From positions 157,102,012 to 157,166,011 of the forward strand of contig OZ010791.1 in the NCBI GenBank assembly GCA_963932465.1: 64,000 nt of DNA, written 5' to 3'. Under the pieces are notes generated by a model. It was not told the DNA's origin and ran no database searches. It saw nothing but the letters and a program-made list of their open reading frames with translations. Positions 57,722-64,000 of this stretch are shown piece after piece (the stretch's first letter is position 1; each line of letters begins with the position of its first letter). A program made the position numbers and the translations under genes. This DNA is from Maratus speciosus. Lineage: Eukaryota; Arthropoda; Arachnida; Araneae; Salticidae.

Positions 57722-57896
57722 TTCGTATTCTCCATCGACCTCAACTTAGAAAATTTCGATCGAACGTTCAAATGAAATTCACGATTAACCTGATTGGACG
57801 TGATCTCGGCCGAAGTCCAATCAGATTAATGATGAACACCATTTAAGCATTCGACAGAGGTTTTCTAGGTCGAGGTGGACGGTGAATACGAGCATA
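57722..57896. mobile_element. Hairpin MITE (~175 bp)
   Basis: TTCGTATTCTCCATCGACCT at the left is mirrored by AGGTCGAGGTGGACGGTGAA and TACGA at the right. The arms meet at CTGATTGGACGTG / GAAGTCCAATCAG. The hairpin is imperfect but spans the whole element. Confidence 0.7.
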
Positions 57897-58400
57897 AATG
57901 TTTTATTATTTATCCACTCTTTTTCTGAAAACATCGGATTTCCACACTGCGTACTTTACTTCATTTCTCGCTCACAGAATAGCGATAAGGTTTTAGGATT
58001 TCTTTTATTTTTACACTCTAAAAAGAATTTCCGTATTTTGTTAGTACAGTTCCTGGAAGTCATTACGGCATCTTGGAATGGAAACCATTTACGACAAAAT
58101 GGCTATATTTTTAAGTTACAAAGGGTAATTTTCTAATTTCAGAGATAGAAAATACTGAAAATTCATAAAATTCAAATGGAAATCAACTATTAAAATTTAG
58201 AATTGGACGGAAACTAAAAATGGAAGAAATGCTACTTTCAACCTCAGACACATAAAAAAAAAAGAGTGCTCTTAGACTTAAACAGTACTCAATAGTGCTC
58301 TCATAATAAAAACTTTTTTTTTTATGTATCCGTAATTACGTTTAACAATTGCGTTTAAATTTGTTACGAAGTATGTTATACATCAAATATTTCCTTTATA

Positions 58401-59592
58401 CACTGCTCAAAACAATTAAAGGATATTGTCAGTCTTATATAAAATAAAAGTATAAGCGAATTTTTTTTTTGCAGAAAATGCTAGAAGAGAGTCACAAATG
58501 CAATTTTTTTTTAAATTTTCAAACTTCGGAGTATGCAAATTTTGAGTCTGATGTCAAAAACTACGTTTTAGCGGCATCGAATGAAATTTGGCTTTCAACT
58601 TACTGAAAGATAAAGCAGAAAACAAGGATCGACATTGAGTAAGTGCTTTGTTTCAATGAGTACGATGTCTCAACGAAGTCATTTAACCGAATCAGAAGCT
58701 TGGAGAGTTGTTGGTCGGTTAGTGGGAGGAGGGGGGGAAGGCGAATCACAAGCCTAAGTAGCAGAAGCGACAGGAGTTTCACAAAGTGTGATTTCCAGGA
58801 TCTGGAACCATTTTTTGGAGACTGGAACTGCAGGCTGAAGACCAGGGCAAGGTCGTAGACGTGCAACAATGAAGATCGATATTTAACGCTAACGGCCCGG
58901 AGACACCTAAATATGAATGCCACTCTTCTTCAACAACACTTTCGTTCGGCTACTGGCACCACAACTTCGACTCAAACTGTCCGGAATCGGCTCACGCTGT
59001 AGGTCTGTATGCTTGCAGACCAATGGTATGTGTTACGTTAACAGCAAGACACCGTGGCGCCAGCAGGGAGTGGGCAACAGTGCATGTGAACTAGAGGAGA
59101 AATGAATGGCGCAATATTCTTTTTTCTGATGAGTCCCGTTTTTCTATTCATCCTGATAATAGGCGTATTTTCAACTGGAGGGGATGTGGCACTAGAAACA
59201 ATTCTGCATTCGTGCAAGGAAGTGTCAGATTTGGAGATGGGGAGTGATGGTCTGTGCTGGCATCTCCATTGATGGGCACACCAACCTTCATATCATTCGA
59301 AGTCAGCGATATAGGGATGAGATCCTCAGACCTATTGTAGTCCGTTAAGCTGCAACAATTGGAGATGACTTCATGTTAATAGACGACAATTACAGGCTAC
59401 GCCGTGCTCACTTGGTGGATGATTGTCTTTACCAGGAAGGAGTTATACGAATGGAATAGTGAGCGTGTTCTCCGGACATGTACCCAATAAAGCATATTTT
59501 GGACATTCTAGGTAGATGAGTTGCTAGCCGCCTACCATCCCCACAAACTCTTCAAGAACTGGGGAGAGCTCTTCTGGAGGAGTGGGGCAGAA
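58401..59592 (+). mobile_element. Tc1-type element, 3' truncated by family C
   Basis: CACTGCTCAAAACAATTAAA after TA is a Tc1-type tip. A 250-bp leader, the transposase relic and then an abrupt switch to family C repeat units at 59593 follow. Confidence 0.75.
58656..59592 (+). pseudogene. Tc1-type transposase pseudogene
   Basis: ATG at 58656: MSTMSQRSHLTESEAWRVVG, then after a stop VAEATGVSQSVISRIWNHFL (helix-turn-helix) and RPGQGRRRAT (GRPR-like). Later frames give NEWRNILFSDESRF (first D), MVCAGISIDGHTNLHII, FMLIDDNYRLRRAHLVDD (second D) and CSPDMYPIKHILDILGR, where the third catalytic E is K. At least six stops and several shifts occur. The end LQELGRALLEEWGRM runs straight into family C. 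Tc1 transposases cut and paste at TA; this one is inactive on several counts. Confidence 0.8.
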
Positions 59593-60060
59593 TGTAGGAC
59601 TTTTTCAAAATTTTATGATTTGTCGTTTGATGTGAGGTGTTCAGCTATAAGTATGCCAAATTTCACGCCTCCAACCTAATTAGGGGCTCACTTAGAAAGA
59701 ATTGTTTAAAATACACATGTGGGACTCCAAAGGGTTAAACGTACGACATTTTCAAAATTTTATGTTTTGTCGCTTGATGTGAGGTGTTCAGCTATAAGTA
59801 TGCATAATTTCACGCCTCCAACCTAATTAGGAGCTCACTTAGAAAAAATTGTTTAAAATACACATGTGGGAGCCCAAAGGGTTAAATGCAGGACTTTTTG
59901 AAAATTTTATGATTTGTCGTATGATGTGAGGTATTCAGCTATAAGTACCCAAAATTTCATGTCTCCAACATGTATAGTTTCTGAGAACGGGCTCTGTGAC
60001 AGACGGACAGACAGACAGAGGAGCGAGACGAATAGGGTTTCGTCAGATGAACGAAACCCT
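59593..60060 (+). mobile_element. Family C element, copy 3, 5' truncated (three units)
   Basis: Three ~148-bp units marked by GATTTGTCG..TGATGTGAGGTGTT words (about 59618, 59766 and 59913), GACGGACAGACAGACAGAGG, and the intact 3' hairpin GGGTTTCGT-CAGATGA-ACGAAACCC before TAAAAAA. The 5' end and subterminal motif are missing. Confidence 0.8.
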
Positions 60061-60064
60061 AAAA

Positions 60065-60950
60065 AAGGATGTGAATGAGACAAAGCAGAATCTGAAATTC
60101 TTTCATTAAACTAATTATTTATTATAAGTAAATAAAAAAAATCACACTACTAATATTTACCTTAATTATGCTTTCAATTTAGTTTAGTTTTGAAATCTTT
60201 ATTTTTTTTAACCCTTCCTCCTGCTGCCCCACCCCCCCCCGCCCCGCCCAACCTTTTCTCGCATTTTTCTTACCTTACAGAAAAAAAAATGTTAAAATGA
60301 TTGTTTAGTCAGAGCTTAACTACACTTGTCTATTGAGAAATTTAAACTTTTTATGATATTCCTTTTGTTAGATCTATACTATCATTTTCTCTTTAGCTTT
60401 AATTTTTTTTCCAGTAATATCGGCTCACTATTACTTTAATTTATCAACCAATTAACATGAATTTTTTTATAGACTAATTAGTTATTTTGATAAAAATTCT
60501 GAAGTTAATGTAAATAAATAAAATAACAGTTTAAATAAAAAAAAAAAAATTGTGGCCATACAAAATGATCTCCTATTTAATAGCTCATCACTTTTAAACT
60601 TTTTATAGATTTACAAACTTCTAAATTTTTATTCATTAGTGAATATCAATTAGTGTAAAAATCAATTAGTGTCAAATTGTGTATATAATTCAGATATAGG
60701 TGACGCAGGATGCATGATAAAAACATTGTCCAACTGATCCATGGCCCCTTGATACCTGATTTTATGCAACCCCCTCCCCCTCTGTCAGATTTGGTATGCA
60801 ATTTTTTTTTAAGATGATAATTTAAATCTATTTTGACCTTCTAACAGTTATGATCTATATTTTGTAATTTCAGGATAATATAAGATTAAATATGTATTTA
60901 TATATATGTTCGGTGATCGGTGTATATCCAATATTTATAGGCGTCTTAAT
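60065..60950. other. AT-rich interval, nothing recognised
   Basis: A C-run at 60230-60248 and general AT-richness. No repeat or gene assigned. Confidence 0.4.
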
Positions 60951-60954
60951 GCAA

Positions 60955-61385
60955 CCTTTCCACCTGCAAGTGATGAAGGCCTATCAATGAGGCCTGGACA
61001 ATTCAAGAACTTACTGGGTTCAGGGGTGTGATTAGGTTACTCCCTGCGGCGAATTAGGAACAGAAGAGAGGATATGGCACGCGTACTCTTGTGGATAGGC
61101 GGAAAGTGTAAGGCTGGATTTAGATGCTTGTTTTGCATTCTTCGACACTTTTCCAAAAAACTCATTCTTTTCCACCCTTTTGCGGTTTATTCCCAAAAGG
61201 ACGAGAGATTCAACAATGCAAAGGAGATAAGAAGGTTAAATCTCGACTTGAAGGAAAGAGTGTCCTCTTGCATGATGTCCGTCAGGTTCCTTTTAAAGTC
61301 ATTAAAGATAAAAAACATCGCGTGACCACAAGGAAAGATGCCGATATGCTATATGACACAAATGATATGTCTGTGCGGACCTTAA
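60955..61385 (+). pseudogene. Unidentified coding-like block cut by a TTAA MITE
   Basis: The block is GC-richer than its flanks. Frame 1 reads GLSMRPGQFKNLLGSG, then YSLRRIRNRREDMARVLLWI. An overlapping frame gives KGDKKVKSRLEGKSVLLHDV and FKVIKDKKHRVTTRKDADML. The frame change near 61190 and a stop near 61030 suggest decay. I do not recognise the family: host pseudogene or element gene are both possible. The sequence resumes after the MITE at 61649 but soon meets a stop. Confidence 0.25.
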
Positions 61386-61644
61386 CACGCTAAGCGCCAT
61401 GTCAGTCACCGGTGACTGAGACTCAACTTTCCATTTAAAACGAGTTATTCACCGATGACTGACGGTCTAAAAATGATATAAAACTAAATATATATATATA
61501 TATATATTGTTTTACGTAAGTACTGTAAATTTATTTAAAATTTACTTACCTTTCTTTTATTACAGGATTACATTTTTTTAAAAATTACTTAAAACTTTGT
61601 AAACTTTTTCAGCTTCAGTGTCAGTCACCGTGGTACTCAACGTG
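61386..61644. mobile_element. piggyBac-like MITE with TTAA flanks
   Basis: TTAA (61382) then CACGCTAAGCGCCATGTCAG; at the right CACCGTGGTACTCAACGTG then TTAA (61645-61648). Several GTCAGTCACCGGTGACTGA-type words lie just inside. An AT microsatellite sits at 61488-61507. No gene. Confidence 0.75.
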
Positions 61645-61649
61645 TTAAG

Positions 61650-62220
61650 AGTGATGATCTGAGATTTTCACGAGAGATATGGAGACTGATCCCTGAGTAT
61701 CTTCCTAGACTTAGATGAAACTGACTTAATGTTGAGGTTAAGCTGTAGTTTCATTTTTATTTATGTTTTAAGAGAATAAGATTCAAGGTAAGAATTGCAA
61801 AGGTAACATTGGCTATTTATACTTTCCCAATCCGATTTTAATATTAATCGTAACCTAAAACTAAATATCATCATTTATGAATCCTACTTATATTATCCAA
61901 TTGCCGTAAGATTTCTTAAAATTTATAAATTAGTTCTCAATTTTTTTAGTATTGAAATAGTGGCTGATTGATTGATTGATTCCCCCTCTTTTCTTAAAAC
62001 TATTTTAGATATCGGAATTCGACAAAGTGCAGATTGTAGCAGGAAACATTTTCTATCTTCGTTTGATAATTTTAGGGTTTCTTATGCAACTGAAACAGTT
62101 GTGTACGGCTGAGAAATATTTTTGAAATGTTATTTTTGACTTTACGTATCGTAAATAGTCCAATGAACTTAAAAATAGATGATTTACTTAAAATCACAGA
62201 CACACACTAATTTTATATAT
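61650..62220. other. Non-coding interval
   Basis: AT-rich with a TGATTGATTGATT triplet at about 61964. Nothing else recognised. Confidence 0.4.
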
Positions 62221-62534
62221 ACGTTCGAACTCCTATTTAACGAATCGCTCTGGACCAGCAACTTTGTTCGTTAAATCGAGATTATTCGTTAAACTGGGAT
62301 AATCTAAGGAATTTTTTTATACTACAGAACAAGTTAAAAAATGGCTATAAATAAAAATAACAATCCTTTCTTATCTTAATAATGATGTTAAATATTTGTT
62401 GCTTTAAGAAAATACACTGTATAAAAGTTGATTATTTTTTTTATGTACTACTATAAATCACAAGCAAAGCAATTAAGAAAAAAGTCATTTATTGAAATTT
62501 TATTGATAAATTATAAGATATCTTTATGACGCGT

Positions 62535-63420
62535 TGTTCTATCACGAAGCGGGTAGCGTAAGCGGGCTTCTGAGGCGATGACAAAATTAAATTTAAAGAA
62601 ATAATTTATTATTCAATAATAAAATAAATGACACTGCTTGGCTAATGATGTCATTAATTCACAACAATTTAAAAAAAATGTGAATAGGTGGGATCGTTTG
62701 CAATTTACGACAGATCGGTAGCCAAGTATAAGTCCAAGTAATTTGATTCAAAGATCACTGTCCGTGTATAAAGTATTTGCACAGACGCACAGTCTATTTC
62801 CTTCTCTATGATTTAAAGAAAACCGCACAGCTAACGAGCTGGCCTAACTCCCTTCACTCCAAATTCTGGAGGAAGGTTTGCCTCGCTTCGGATCAAATCC
62901 CGAGCGATATCTTTAGACAACTTTAAGAGAAAACCTTTCTCCTAGGTTCAGAAACCTGTACCTCTCACTACGAGATCTAAACTCTGAATGTATATCTCCT
63001 TAATTAATGATGCTCATCTTCTCTCGATCCTTTGATTAACACAATGGTTTCTTCTTAGCCACTTAGAACCTTGGGCCCACGAGGTCATCCTCAAGCTTTA
63101 ATATTATAAGTTCTGTATAGTCTGCCTCTCTTTGAGGGGAATAAGTTTCGCTTTCACCCTAGCACGTGGGAGCGTTTTCCCTTCTCCAAGGTAGTTTCAC
63201 TTTCGGGGGATCACACGGATTTCTCAACCACACTGCTATTCATCTGCTTGCCTCTGTAGTATCATCTTAAATGATGAGTTAAGATCGATCTACTTCTTTT
63301 TATCCCTTCCGACAAACGCTGGACTTAGCTAAAATCTTGAACTATTCCTTTAATACATTATCGTGCCTATGCAAGCTTTTACCTGAATATCTAAGGGGTT
63401 TTTCTGGGGAATCAGTTCGA
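62535..63420 (-). mobile_element. Possible solo LTR inside Tigger
   Basis: Less AT-rich than the host element, no long frame, and an AATAAA-like signal on the minus strand near its 62.6-kb side. The 3' edge may be ..TGATAGAACA (62535). The opposite edge and a target duplication could not be fixed, so this is a weak call. Confidence 0.25.
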
Positions 63421-63433
63421 TTTGTTCCATCTT

Positions 63434-63630
63434 TTATAGATTTTTATTTGCTTTGTTTCGATTTTGTATCGCAAACTTCTTTATAAAAATTTTTCCTGAA
63501 GCTGTGAAATCATTGTCATCAATATCATGCGCAATCAAGTACTGTTTCAAAGAATCCAAACTGCTAACTGCTTCTTTGAATGTTGCATGCTTTATTTCTG
63601 TTTCAACTTCTTCATCCGATTAGCTACTAG
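63434..63630 (-). pseudogene. Tigger transposase, C-terminal remnant
   Basis: The minus strand reads SDEEVETEIKHATFKEAVSS, LDSLKQYLIAHDIDDNDFTA and SGKIFIKKFAIQNRNKANKN, then stop. An acidic patch followed by (S/T)FKEA..SLxxLxxYL is the usual C-terminal part of pogo/Tigger transposases. A stop lies just upstream of SDEE. No DDE core is present. Matches the element's orientation. Confidence 0.6.
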
Positions 63631-64000
63631 TGCTATTAATAACCTTGCTGTAATGTACATTTTCTTCAATATTTATTTTTTACATCGAAAGTTATTCGTT
63701 AAATCAGGATTATAAAGTCCTTAAATCGAAGTTTTTTGCTTCATTTTCGTCGGCACCTTACACAAATTTCCTAAATCAAAAAATTTGTTAAATCGGGGTT
63801 CAGCTGTATATGTATAAGCGAATTTAAAAAAGAATCATCCAATATATATTTAGTACATTAAATATGTTGATGCCTCATTCAAATGTTTTTTTTTTTTTTT
63901 TTTTTCTGGAACCTTAAAAACCTCTGAAACAAAAATTAAATTTTCACATCAGTCTCTAAATTTCTAAATTAACGCGCATTTTTTCATTAAAGTTATAAAA

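Larger units (their letters stand above)
62221..63806 (-). mobile_element. Tigger/pogo element, 1.6 kb, with foreign insert
   Basis: The left end GTTCGAACTCCTATTTAACG and the right end TTAAATCGGGGTTCAGCTG are inverted relatives of the tip at 49481. TTCGTTAAAT-type words recur near both ends. A GC-richer block (about 62535-63420) interrupts it. Confidence 0.65.

Noticed and set aside
58600..58923. Minus-strand 107-codon frame
   Set aside because: Antisense shadow of the Tc1 transposase relic.
60226..60250. C-run as a regulatory G-quadruplex
   Set aside because: A single homopolymer-like run with assembly-error risk and no second indication of function.
1..64000. Reverse transcriptase, integrase or viral polyprotein relics
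   Set aside because: I looked for YxDD-like, HHCC and protease motifs in the frames provided and in the GC-richer blocks and recognised none.

Overview
This is an AT-rich stretch of animal nuclear DNA, by eye roughly two thirds A+T. I find no intact host gene, no rRNA and no functional tRNA. The longest open frame (168 codons) is the tail of a dead transposase. The dense layering of Tc1/mariner, pogo/Tigger, TTAA-flanked and hAT-like elements, tRNA-derived SINEs, long foldbacks and minisatellite-bearing elements suggests an arthropod, and I guess an arachnid such as a spider. No single-copy gene is available to confirm that.

Layout. 1-6.3 kb: short tandem repeats, a near-perfect 548-bp-arm palindrome (2441-3578), a TTAA-type MITE and family A copy 1. 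6.3-12.7 kb: another TTAA MITE, an inverted repeat with hammerhead-like motifs, a Tigger element with a transposase tail, family B copy 1 and a long-TIR MITE. 13-20 kb: a mariner tail, family B copy 3 with a different internal satellite, and a pogo-like element. 20-25 kb: a dimer plus inverted copy of a tRNA-Thr-derived repeat, and a 1.6-kb long-TIR element. 25.4-28.0 kb: a CACTG-TIR element holding family D, an array of six ~326-bp units. 29-34 kb: family C copy 1, a 388-bp hairpin element and a Tc1 transposase pseudogene split by a TTAA element. 34-37.3 kb: a 34-bp minisatellite inside a hAT-like element, and an element with GGCCAATTCG-type ends. 38-41.3 kb: family A copies, a deleted mariner and a three-level nest (TTAA element > CACTG element > family A). 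44.5-51.5 kb: family B copy 2, Tigger copies, a TTAA element with its empty paralogue, two SINEs with clean duplications, and a foldback interrupted by Tigger. 52-64 kb: family C copies 2 and 3, hairpin elements, two Tc1 pseudogenes, an unidentified coding-like block split by a TTAA MITE, and a last Tigger element.

Main observation. Four families (A, B, C, D; nine copies) with unrelated sequences share one plan: an AAxxAGT-like 5' end, a 10-14 base motif 24-35 bases inside, tandem units of ~150-330 bp often next to a GACAGACA tract, and a 3' end that is the inverted copy of that motif, usually a hairpin, abutting an A run. This matches the described layout of Helentron-associated (DINE-1-like) non-autonomous elements. 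I infer that class, since no Rep/helicase gene is present. Several nests can be undone exactly from sequence inside the window, which gives relative insertion ages.
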